DNA of 64,000 nt from Globisporangium splendens (taxonomy: Eukaryota > Oomycota > Peronosporomycetes > Pythiales > Pythiaceae): the NCBI GenBank assembly GCA_006386115.1, contig VFIW01000007.1:20456-84455 (forward strand). The letters run 5' to 3'. The position numbers and the translations under genes were made by a program. Of this stretch, positions 20,901 to 30,773 are shown in pieces. The notes beneath the pieces were generated by a model, which saw only the letters and a program-made list of their open reading frames with translations, had not been told where the DNA came from and searched no databases. Numbering within the stretch: position 1 is the first letter of the stretch; every line of letters begins with the position of its first letter.

Positions 20901-21799
20901 TACTGCAGCGACGCACGATTAGTGTACGACAGGTACATTGGCAATGGCGGGTCGTGCTTATCCTGCTGCTGTTGTTGCACGAGCGCCGTGACTTCGGGGT
21001 CAGCGATCCGCTTGAGCGCGTGGATGCGTCGCGACCACATGGCCATATCCTCCTTGTCGTGCTCGAAGAGCTGCGCGTCGTCCACGGGGATCTTGCCCGC
21101 GAGAAACATGCGGTAGAGCTCCTCCTGCGCGCCGGTCTTGGACCACTGCACGCGCTCGCGCTGGCTTCGAGTCGGGTCCGAGGACCAGTACGCTTCGCCT
21201 GGGTCGATCTCGGCCATCATGGTCACGCGGAGCTGCGCTTTGTGCGCCATGGACGCCAGCAGTGCCAACGACGGACGGAACCGGAGCCGCAGCAACGTGC
21301 CGTCCCCAGACACCGACGTCTGAAAGAAGAGCCCTGCGATGGCGTCGAAGCGCTGGATCATCACTTCGCGTAGCAGCTCCTGGAAAAATCGGAACGGGAT
21401 CGTGTCCTGCGGCTGCGGCGGCGTGGCGCGGAATTTCGCCATCCATGCGTGCTTGAACTCGTCCACGGCGAGCTTCTCGCGCTCATTCCCACCCGACGTG
21501 ACGGACCGCAACACGAGCACAGCGTCGCGATAGCTGACGCGAGACAATGCGTCATCAGTGGAAGCGCGTGTGTTGGGGAACACGAGCGTGTAGTAGTACT
21601 CGTTCTCGCGCGTCGTCCGTTGCGGCGACGTCACGGGACTCAGCACCAAGAGTCTAATCGAGTCGTACTTTTGAGAATTGCAAAACAGATTGAGTAGAGA
21701 AATGCACCTTGTTGTTGGATTATTGGAGACTGAGCTCTCAGAGGGACGGCTCAGTGCTTGATACATATGTATTGCTCTTCTGCTTCCTAACTGCCGCAT
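17967..21799 (-). CDS. Anoctamin (TMEM16) with C-terminal C2 domain
   Basis: Three exons join exactly: 21799-20557, 20477-19887, 19795-17967 (up to 1,220 aa; the start may be at 21766 or in an unseen upstream exon). The first junction gives VRNYFGEELALYFAYTSFY, the anoctamin block before TM1. The second gives NLTLKYALLQTANSFGML. Further on, DYAQVIVNFGFVTWFAALQP and VLQIRIDTFKLCYLVQRPFP are the conserved TM6-TM7 anoctamin motifs with acidic residues. After the last TM comes a coiled stretch, then LYVEVVSINILPV...RSPRWHEKFEFSI...LALSIFDWELLGKNHCIGN, a C2 domain that is unusual in this family. Expected roles are Ca2+-activated chloride conductance and/or lipid scrambling, with the C2 adding lipid or Ca2+ binding. 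Clustered with a divergent C2-like gene. Confidence 0.88.
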
Positions 21800-22089
21800 C
21801 TGAGCTCTTGCGACAGACCTTCGTCACTGAGGCTACCAGTGTGATATCGGTACAACCGGTATCTGGCATATACTGTACCTGTATTTCAACACGTACGCAG
21901 CCATCACCCCTCGCTCAGTACGCCTCAACAGCTAATGGGGAGGGAAGGACCATAGGCGGCTCTTCGGGACAACATGGGAGGTGCGCGACCTTTCAAGACC
22001 AAAGAGGCACAAAGGCAAAAGTGTCCGCACAGCTGCTTCTCTTACGCTCGTAGTCTCGAAGCCGCGCTCCGTTGTCTTGCGGGCATGGC
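21800..22089. promoter_or_regulatory. Divergent promoter region, anoctamin / C2-coiled-coil gene
   Basis: About 290 bases between the two divergent starts. A possible additional short exon of either gene cannot be excluded. No recognisable motif. Confidence 0.35.
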
Positions 22090-24695
22090 ATGTCCGCGCT
22101 GCTGCAGAGTCTCCCACGATGTGACTCGCCTCGGACTAGCGGTTCGCGCAGAGGCGACACCACGCGGTACACGCCAATGCTGCTTGACTATCTGGCTGCA
22201 TGGACATTCAAACCACTGACATTTGGGCTGTTTTCGTAGACCATTCGCGGCGTCGGCGGCGCGCAGTGGTAACCTCCTGAGCGTGCATGTGCACCATGGC
22301 GAGAATCTTCATGCGCTGCTGTCGTCAGATCCAGACATAAATGCAGAATCATCGCCATTACGCATCAGTTCGTTTGTGATCGCCAGTGTCGGTGACTTCG
22401 CGACGTCTTCCGACCGCTTTGAATGCCAGACGATGGCAGCAGCATCACCAAACACGAGCGAAGATGACTCAATTAGCCATGACGTGCTCTTTGAACAGCA
22501 GTACTCGCCGTTTGCAGCGACGCGTGTGGTGGGAAACAGTGCGTGTCCAGCGTGGAATGAGCTGCTGACGCTCGCGTTGCCCTTCGACTGGCGAGAGACG
22601 AACGAGCGGTTTAGTCTGAGACTCGAACTTGTGCAGCGTAGCCCCAGTCAACAGGAAAATTTCCTGATGGCCACGGCCATTCTACCGCTGCAATGCATTG
22701 CGTGCGATCATCAGCAGGTGCGCATCGCGCTGCAGTTTCCAGTAGCAACACCAAATTCGGCAGAAACTGCGTCAGCAAAAGGAATGCCTCGGATCTGGAT
22801 CTCGCTTCGGGAAACGTCTCAAAGTTGTTTCTCATCGCCGACATCACCACACACGACGTCGTCAGAGCGGCTTGAAGTCCTCATCGAGTCGTTTGCTCCC
22901 GTGTCTGAAGCCCATGCAACTCTTCCCGAATCGTTGGCATTGGCGCTCACTGTGAACCGCTCACGCTGCGACTCCGAGTCGCTTGAAGAGGAGCTTGCAC
23001 AATTGTTTGACGTATGGCAGGATCAGCACGCGATTGTGGCTGCGGCTCCCAGTGAGAATCCCCTCGTCAGCCTCACACCGTATGCCACGCAACAACGCCA
23101 TCTTGACATGGGCGGTGACTACCGCTGGCATTTTCCTCTCTCTTTCGAGATCCACGTCGGTCATGACGAGAGCAGCACGCCTAGGTTGGAATTCTCCGTG
23201 TACGACACGTCGTCCACTGCTGCTGCTCAGATCCGAATTGGACGTGGCAGTTTTGAGCTTCTTCAGGAGATGCATCAAGCACGCGATGGTGCCCGAGTCC
23301 GCTTGCAACCTCCCGTGCTCATCCACTCATGCAGCGGAGACGCATCGTCAACACCAATTCTTCTTGGACACTCGCGTGTGTCCGTCCGATGGTGGAGCGC
23401 TGCGGCATGGGGAACCTTTCTTCGTGACGCACCACGCCGACGCGTCGTGAGCACAAACCGCAGTATCCGGAAGCACACGATACTGCTCGCTCTCGACTGG
23501 ATGGGGGCGCTGCTGCGCGGTCTGAAGCGCCATCCAGTGTCCTCACTCTGCGACGAAGGCGGGCTCAGCAGCGTCCTCGCAGGCTTCCTCACAACGTCGC
23601 CCACATCAAAGGACGACGACAAAAGGCATACAAAAGAGTCTGCTGCAGTACCTCGATCCAATGGCGAGATCCACGCGCTCTTGGTGTCTCAAGTGACCCA
23701 CCTCCAGTCGGAGTCCACAGCTCAACGACAGCAAATCGAACGGGTGCGTAAAGCGAACTGTGCTGCAATGTGTGTTGATTACTTGAGACTGATCATCTCC
23801 ACGATTCCCTTGTCTGGGCGGAATGCACAGCTGCAAGGGGAACTGGACGCGCGCCTGAAGGCTGTTCAGACATGCGGTAAAGAGCTGGTAGCGTTGCGCG
23901 TACGTTCCCCAACTCGCTCACAGCCACTCGTATCCATTTGTCTCCTTATCAACCCTCATACTTGTTTGTTTGTTTTCTTCCGCTGTAGCGTGAACTACGA
24001 GCAAAAGACGAGAAGATGGACGAGATGGAAGCCGCGCTCGACAAAGTCGCAGAGCGGGAGCGACTTCAGATGGAGCAGCTCCAAAGCACCCGTCCCAACG
24101 GCGGTGTCCTCGACAGCAAACTGCACCAGCAGTTCACATTGCTGCTCGCCAAGTGCAAAGCGCTCGAACAAGAGCACAAGGAGACCACCCAGTCCCTCGC
24201 GCTCTATCACGACCTGGAAGCGCGATACGCGGAGCTGGAGCAAGCGCATCTGGTGCAAGCAGCCCATGTGCAACGGCTGCAGCGCGAGAAAATGCACGTC
24301 GCTGAGCTCAAGGTACGTCGCTGGCTTCTCTTGTGGTTGCTTGAGACGATTGAGTGACTGGAGTTGTGTCACTGACTTGACTGTGCGCGTTTGTGCAGAA
24401 AGCGGTTCGTCTGCAGGAGAAAGTGATTCGTCAGTTTGAAGACGCCGTGCGAGTCGAGTCCGCACAAGAACGACACTCTTCAATTTCAATGACGACGACA
24501 ATGAGTCAACCCGCAGCTCCAACGCAAGTGGCAAACGGTGATTCGAGTGACGCACTCCTGGTCGCCGTGCGCGTCAAGGTGCTAGAAGAGCAACTGACAA
24601 CCAACGCGCGTGACGCGGCGCGCGAGATCAGCCGCCTCAACATGCGCATCATGGAGCTCGAGGTGAACAGCCGTGGCGCGTCTTCAAACGGATAA
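22090..24695 (+). CDS. C2-like / coiled-coil protein, function unknown
   Basis: Exons 22090-22166, 22240-23743, 23831-23899, 23989-24312, 24399-24695 join in frame (756 aa). The first join makes GDTTRPFAASAARSG, and its intron has a CTGAC branch site and GTAG end. The N-terminal half holds two beta-rich blocks that read like C2 domains: NLLSVHVHHGENLHALL...CPAWNELLTLALPF, and LALALTVNRSRC...YRWHFPLSFEIHVG...RLEFSVYD, each with a W-x-x-x-hydrophobic strand. The C-terminal third is heptad-rich coiled coil (RELRAKDEKMDEMEAALDK; LEQAHLVQAAHVQRLQREK; VKVLEEQLTTNARDAAREI). The architecture recalls centrosomal C2/coiled-coil proteins such as CEP120, but I cannot assign it. Divergent from the C2-anoctamin gene. 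Confidence 0.7.
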
Positions 24696-24998
24696 AAGAG
24701 GACGTTAAAGTTGCATGGTACCTCACAAAATAACAGCATGATCTGCACTGTTTGAGAGTGTCCTATATTAAGTGGAATACAGGACAATTGGTCAAGCGAG
24801 TGTTATTTTGTGAGGTCAGGACTGAAGAACGACACTATGCATGATGGTCATACAAAAGAGGCAATGTTCTCTTACCATCCCCTAATTTATACGAGCGTCC
24901 ATTGGTAGCCCCTTTTTGACTTCCCATCTCGGAGTGGTCTCAACACAAAGTCGAGGCGCATTCACAAAATCCCAAGAGGACGGACCAGAAGCAGCAGC
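24696..24998. other. Intergenic region upstream of EED
   Basis: No gene seen. Contains the 3' UTR of the coiled-coil gene and the EED promoter. Confidence 0.4.
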
Positions 24999-26411
24999 AT
25001 GAGCGCCGAACCCGAAGTCGAGCGAAGCCCCGGACCTGCACCAGCAGCAGCAGCACCTGAGCCCGCGCCTGCTTCCGCAGCTACCCCACCACCAGCGCCA
25101 GTTGAGACCCCAACGGTCCCTGTGCCAATGGATACGGACAACGCGCTGCCGCCCAACGAGGCGTCCATTCTCCCGCGCTTACGCAAGAAGGGCTACAAGT
25201 TCTCCTGTACGTGGAAATCGCCTCGTGTTGTGCCTCTGTTTGCTTGTTCTATTCATGTGCGTTGCTTACCTTGGGGTGCATGTGCTTTGCGAAGCAGCAT
25301 ACGCGCGGGAAGACCACGGGAAGGCGATCTACTGCGTCACGTTCTGCGATATCCTCCCAGCCTACGAGCGCGTCTTCGCAGCAGTTGGCGGTAACCGAGT
25401 ACGTCCATTCGTTCTGCTACTGCTGCTACAGTGCGTCTGTCTTACCCTGTCTCGCTGTTGTTGTATTACACTCAGATCACTGTGTACGAGTGCTTGGAGA
25501 ATGGCGGTCTCGACGTCGTGCAAGTGTACTGCGACGGCGACGCCGAGGAGCAGTACTACACGGCGGCATGGACCGTGGACGTGCTCACGGGGTCCCCTCT
25601 GCTCGCGGCGGCGGGCTTCCGCGGCCACATCAAGGTGCTCAACTGCGTGACGCAGTCGGTAGTGACGGTGCTCTCGGGCCACGGCAACTCGGTGAACGAG
25701 CTCAAGTTCCACCCTGTGGACCCGAGTCTGCTGCTGTCGGCGGGTAAGGACGAGTCTGTGCGGCTCTGGAACACGCTCACGGGTGTGTGCATCGCGATCT
25801 TTGCGGGCCACTTGGGCCACCGCGATGAAGTACTGAGCCTCGACATCCACCTCAAGGGCTCGTGCTTCGTGTCCTCAGGCATGGACAACACGGTCAAGAT
25901 CTGGGACCTCGAGGACGAGGTCGTGCAGACCGCGATCAGCAAGTCGTACACGGAGCCGCGTCCGAAGGACCGTCCGTTCGACACCAAATTTGTGCAGTTC
26001 CCCGCCTTCTGCACGAGCAAAGTGCACGCGGACTACGTCGACTGCGTGCGCATGGTCGGCGACCTGATCCTGTCCAAGTCGACGGGCAACAAGGTGATCT
26101 TCTGGAAGCCGAACCCGTCGCGCGGCAAGGACGCCGTGACCGTGCTGCGCGAGTACCAGTTCAAGGACGCCGAGCTCTGGTTCATGAAGTTCGGACTCGA
26201 CTCGCAGCTTGAGGTTCTCGCCGTGGGGAACAAGAAGGGCGTCGTGTGCGTCTTCGACCTCGACTCGGAGGCTGACCGCGTCGTGAGCAAACTGGCGCAC
26301 TCGAACTGCAAGAACACGATCCGCCAGGTGTGCTTTAGCCGGAGCGGCCACACGCTCGTCAGCTGCTCGGACGATGCGACGGTGTGGCGATGGGACCTCG
26401 GCAAGATCTAA
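24999..26411 (+). CDS. EED: EED/ESC, WD40 subunit of Polycomb repressive complex 2
   Basis: Exons 24999-25206, 25298-25398, 25476-26411 (414 aa). An Ala/Pro-rich N-terminus precedes the WD40 propeller. Family-diagnostic segments: AAVGGNRITVYEC, AAGFRGHIKVLN, GHGNSVNELKFHP, LLLSAGKDESVRLWN, GHLGHRDEVLSLD, VHADYVDCVRMVGDLILSKS and DDATVWRWDLGKI, all close to animal and plant EED/ESC. EED binds trimethylated H3K27 through an aromatic cage and activates the EZH2-type methyltransferase. The usual N-terminal extension is short. The match is stronger than to generic WD40 proteins because of the VDCVR..GDLILSKS block. Its presence implies an H3K27 methylation system in this organism. Confidence 0.93.
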
Positions 26412-26692
26412 GCATGCCTTGTGTTCGTGATGGAGACTGGCAACTGGCAGCTCATGGTCCTTACTGCGGCAATGAGAGATGGGGTGTGTGTCTAAAGCAA
26501 GTGATACGCACGTATATTGTGTTTTTGAATTGTTGTTTGTATGTTGCGGTGTATCGAACAGCGCGGAAATGTTGTCTTGTGTGTGTTGCTTGTGGCTATT
26601 TGTACCGCGGTGCTTTGACGCCCAGACCAGCGACGAAGCCTTCCTCTGTCAATTGCGTCAACCAAATCCACAACAGAAGCACGACGGCAGTG

Positions 26693-27189
26693 TCAGCGAT
26701 CGCATCTATTGCAGCACAGCACCAGAGACATACACACGCACGTAGAGCCACGAGAGCCAAACGGACCTTCTTTCTTGCCCTCGAAGGTTTTGTTGCGGAT
26801 CTTGCGCATGCCTTCCTCGTGAAATCCGAGGTGGTCGAGCTCTTCTTCCTGCATCAGACCCCTAAACAACAGACGCATTGAGCATCACCACTGTCGCATT
26901 CCATAGACAGCCCATATATACATAAGCGTACTTGTCCATGCGGCACTCGAGATAGGCCTTGGAGAGGTGCTTGCAGTCGATGTGGCTGCCGCGGTGCTCC
27001 TTCATGCACGCCAAAAAGTCCTACGAAAGCAGCAGTGGCGCAGCGTCAGGCAGTTGCATTGGCGCATACATTCATACTATACGCACACAGCACCTTCATG
27101 AAGGGCTTGCACTCGCCGTAGTGGTCCAGCGGGAACGAGCCTTTCTCCGGTGGACGCTTCGCCTGCGACGGCGCGCCGACAGAGTTCAT
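26693..27189 (-). CDS. COX19: COX19, twin CX9C copper/cytochrome c oxidase assembly factor
   Basis: Exons 27189-27094, 27020-26932, 26861-26693 (117 aa). KRPPEKGSFPLDHYGEC is the COX19 signature start. The two helices carry exact twin CX9C motifs: CKPFMKDFLAC and CKHLSKAYLEC, then RMDKGLM and LDHLGF as in the family. Such proteins are oxidised by the MIA40/ERV1 relay in the mitochondrial intermembrane space, and COX19 acts in copper delivery to COX1/COX2 (partner COX11). The C-terminal extension ends in a Cys-rich stretch (STCVCMSLVLCCNRCDR) that is not typical and may reflect an unrecognised intron. Head-to-head with the GNAT gene, 232 bp apart. Confidence 0.88.
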
Positions 27190-27421
27190 CTTCTTCTCGG
27201 CTTTCAAAATGTGGAAATGGACCATGAAAGTGGTGGCGCGTTCTGTTGTGCATCTCGCGCTCGTTGATTGGTTGCAAACTGGACCACGATTTGCCATTAC
27301 CTCTGTACAATTGACTGAAAAGATGTTGCTCAATGGATTGCTCTTCTTGATTGGATAAAAATGGAAGCTTGATGCGGCAAAATGACCCCACACACAACCG
27401 ATCTTTCGACTCGAGACGAAG
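27190..27421. promoter_or_regulatory. Bidirectional promoter region, COX19 / GNAT
   Basis: 232 bases between the two ATGs. It contains two CCAAT-type elements, ATTGG, at 27267-27271 (GATTGGTTGC) and 27350-27354 (GATTGGATAAA). Confidence 0.4.
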
Positions 27422-28382
27422 ATGCTGGCGCCTGTGGTGCTCTGGGGCATCGCGGCAGGCGCGACGGTGTTCGTGGCGACGATCGTCGCGGTGTTCTTCC
27501 TGCTGCAGCACGGCGGCTCCTTCGAGCGCATGCGCCATGAGGCCGCGGGGCTGCCGACGAGCGACGAGCTCAAGCCGCTGCTCTACGACGAGCTGCTGGC
27601 CAAGGCGCGCGCCATGGCGCTGCAACCGGCGCCGCTGGGGGCAGCAGCGCCACTGTCGGGCGAGTTCGTGCGCATCCGCGACTTCAAGGACGAGAAAGAA
27701 GACTTTGGCACGCTCTTCAGCATCTCCAACGGCGAGCCACAGTACGTATTGTATACCGCATGCAGCGTGTCTCCTTCCACTGTTGCTGACCTTGTGTGTG
27801 CATTGCAATTGCCGTAGGGAGGGAATTTACCGCGAGATCAAGTACGATGCGGACGACATGATCTGGAAATACCTGGACATCGGTCCTTTCGATACGCAGC
27901 AGCAGCTGAAGGCGCATCTGACGCAGCAGCAACCCGACAGCCGTCACTTTGTGCTCGTGGAGCCTGAGAGCAGCGCGCCGATCGGCATGGTGACGCTCTG
28001 CGCGCATGCACCGCGCAACCTGCGCGTCCAGATCGACTCGCTCTGGCTCGCACCTGCGTTCCAGGGTGGCCCTGTAGCCACGGAGGCTGTGCTGCTGCTG
28101 CTCACGCACTTGTTCGAGAGCGTGGGGTACCGCCGCGTCGAGTGGCGCTGCGACGGCCACAACGTGCGCGCGAGACGCGCGGCGCACTCGCTCGGGTTCT
28201 CGTTCGAGGGTGTGCTGCGCAAGCACCGCATCGTCAAGGACTGCAACTGTGACTCGGTCGTCTTCGCCGCGATCAACAGCGAGTGGCCCATGACCAAGGA
28301 GCATCTCGAGCGCAAGCTGCACGCGCGCAAGCAGACGGCGGATTCTGCTGAGATGGCAGAAGACAAGAAGAAGGCGCGGTAG
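27422..28382 (+). CDS. Membrane-anchored GNAT N-acetyltransferase
   Basis: Exons 27422-27741 and 27818-28382 (294 aa). An N-terminal hydrophobic helix (LWGIAAGATVFVATIVAVFFLL) anchors the protein. The catalytic part reads EGIYREIKYDADDMIWKYL, then the GNAT core IGMVTLCAHAPRNLRVQID-SLWLAPAFQGGPVATEAVLLLLTHLFES and RVEWRCDGHNVRARRAAHSLGFSFEGVLRKHRIVK, typical of RimJ/RimL-type acetyltransferases (N..S...A..LGF). The acetyl-CoA loop is AFQGGPVA rather than the canonical Q/R-x-x-G-x-G/A. The C-tail is Lys/Glu-rich. Substrate unknown; fungal and oomycete relatives act on small molecules or protein N-termini. Confidence 0.8.
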
Positions 28383-28474
28383 CGCATTCCCTAAGAAGCT
28401 TTTTTGTCGTGTATTGGCTATTTTGTATTCTCTACCTCTATGCTAATCCGTAATCTCCATCTCTCATGCACCAG

Positions 28475-30040
28475 CTAATCGTTTTTCTCGAAGGACTCGT
28501 GGTCGGACTTGTCGAGACCGAACGACCGGCGCGCCTTGCGGTACGCGTCCAGGTCGATGAAGTGCACCTCCTCGTGCTCGAGCCAGTTGAGCACGCGGAA
28601 CGAGCTCTTGGGGTGCGCGCACAGCCAGTGGTACGTGAACCAGACCTGCGCCGTGATGTACACGGCGATGAGCACGTCGAGCGTGTAGTGCAGACGCGTG
28701 CCCACGATCGCGAAGATCCCGAACGCCGCACCCGTGTACACGTAGTAGCGCACCATCCACAACACGTACGAGTACCGGCGCGTGAACGGCGTGTTGAGCT
28801 CCGACTTGACGCAGTACTGTGATAGCAACGCACAACGATCCAGGCAAGACTTAACATTAGAACCACGCGCATGCGCTTATAATCGATTTAGAGAGAGAGA
28901 CGCACCGTCTTGACGATCATGCAGCAGAGCATGAAGAAGACCGTGTGGCCGCTGAACACCATGTCGCCACACGTGATGTGCTGCGAAGGGCGCACGAGTA
29001 CCTTCCACGCGCGGCCAAACGCCCTAAGAAACGCAAATAGCAACAAGTGAGTGGGATGGATGCACACACAACAGAGAACGCATTAGGCACACGTACTTTG
29101 GGAAAATGGGGAGCGATTTGTAGAGTCCGCGCGTCTCCGAGTCGAACTGCGAGATGCACATAGGGCTCGCGTCGGGCAGTGACGTCACGGCCACACAGCA
29201 CGCGCGCATGAGGTTGATGCATGCGAAAATGGCGCAAAAGCGGCGCAGAATCAGCAGGCGCTAGAACAAAAACAAGCAACACGTGCCGTCAGAATGCTGC
29301 CAAATAGCATTTCCCAATCGCAACAAAGTTAACGAAAGCAATGTGCAAAGCGTACGCGAGGATGCACAATCAGCAAGATGCCCACGACGGTGCCGACGGC
29401 CGCGAGGAACTCGTCTGGCAGGTCGAACCACTCGATGTACGCCGTCTGGCCGTAGATCTTGGTCATGACGTACTTGAAGAGGTCGTGGCCGAGGTCCGGC
29501 AGCGTCTTGAGCCCCGAGTCCTGCTTGTCGAGGTTCAGGATCACGACATTCGGTGTGCGCCAGCTACACACAAGATGCACATTTCAAGTCAATGCATGGC
29601 CACAGTAGATCGACAGATAGACACAGACAAGCGTACCCGGCGATGGCAGCAGCGAGCGCGTTCAGGTAAGACGCGATGGCAAAGATCGCGAGCGAGAACG
29701 CGAAGCGCGAGAGGTACGCGTAGCTGAGCATCTCGGCGATGAAGCCCTGGCGTCCCGAGTGCGCGATCGCGCGGCCCTTGACGTACTGCAGGTTCTCCTC
29801 GACCTGCTTGCGCTGGTCGTTGACGTAGTCCGACATCTCCTGCAGGTTCTTCTCGACGCGCGTGCGCAGCAGGCGGCCGTGCGACGACAGGATGAGCGCG
29901 CGCGCGCTCGCGAGCACAACGCCGAAGAGCAGCAGCAGCGCCGAGATGATGATCATGAAGCCCGACGGGTCGAACGCCGACACGGGACGCATCTTGATGG
30001 CGTAGAAGTGCGACGTGAAGTAGTTGCGCCAGGTCTCCAT
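28475..30040 (-). CDS. Sphingomyelin / inositol-phosphoceramide synthase-like enzyme
   Basis: Five exons join in frame: 30040-29637, 29563-29356, 29260-29097, 29023-28906, 28816-28475 (411 aa). The D3 motif CGDMVFSGHTVFFML and the D4 motif HYTLDVLIAVYIT hold the His, His and Asp of the sphingomyelin-synthase/PAP2-C catalytic triad. Six or so TM segments surround them. The family moves a phosphoalcohol head group from a phospholipid to ceramide at the Golgi or plasma membrane; head group (choline, ethanolamine, inositol) cannot be told from sequence. Exon 1 adds an N-terminal TM plus a coiled-coil segment (RTRVEKNLQEMSDYVNDQRK) and a second hydrophobic stretch not usual in SMS. The D1/D2 regions lie at RLLILRRFCAIFACINLMRA. 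Confidence 0.85.
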
Positions 30041-30773
30041 CTCTGCGGGTGCTGTTCTTGTGCTGTCGCAAAAGCAGGAATAGATCCAACGGAGTGAAGG
30101 AGATAGGGATGCTGCTCAGTCGGTGTGGTGTTGTGTTGTGCGTAGTGGGATGACGGCAGTGGGGGAGCAAAATCAACGCGAACAGTCAAGGCGACAGCGG
30201 AGAACCGGATGTCCCCTCTGCGTTGATCGTATTTAAAATGCATAATCCTTTTAATACTATATTTTGTATGAATGATGAAACAAGTAGAATTGTTAATAAC
30301 TCTACCTTTTAAAATAGATATATGGTAGCAGAGCTTATGCACCATGATAGTTGAAGAAGAGAAGGAGAGAAGCAATAGCCAGCTGAGCCGTTTCTTCTCT
30401 TGCTTCCGAGTGAGAGAAAAAGAATGGGCTTCCTCTCCATTATCATACATGGCGAGTGTCTCTCTTTCGCGTATACGCTGCTACACTATGAAGATAATGC
30501 TTATGCCTGTGGGTGCATGTGCGCGCCGCCGTCATCACGTGGCGTAATACGCAGCAACGAAGAGAGCAGACTCAATGGCTGTCTGTGGTGCCGCAAAGGA
30601 CATGTAGTCTCGACCATCGCACTTAATAGGAAAGTGCAGCACGGTACGCAGTGCCACAATCGTACTTATATGAGTCTTTGCAATACTTAACAGGATCGAT
30701 ACGATACAGTCCCATTTTTGGCGGGAAGGCAGCCGCCAACTTTCATACACGCACAATTGAGCCAAGAGTGATA
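30041..30773. promoter_or_regulatory. Divergent intergenic region, SMS-like / CAF-1 p60
   Basis: 733 bases with no supported gene. An AT-rich island at about 30225-30345 contrasts with the GC-rich coding DNA around it. Both promoters must lie here. Confidence 0.4.

Noticed and set aside
27350..27740. Plus-strand ORF at 27351 as the GNAT start
   Set aside because: It is in another frame until the intron; the ATG at 27422 gives a clean TM helix and an in-phase splice.
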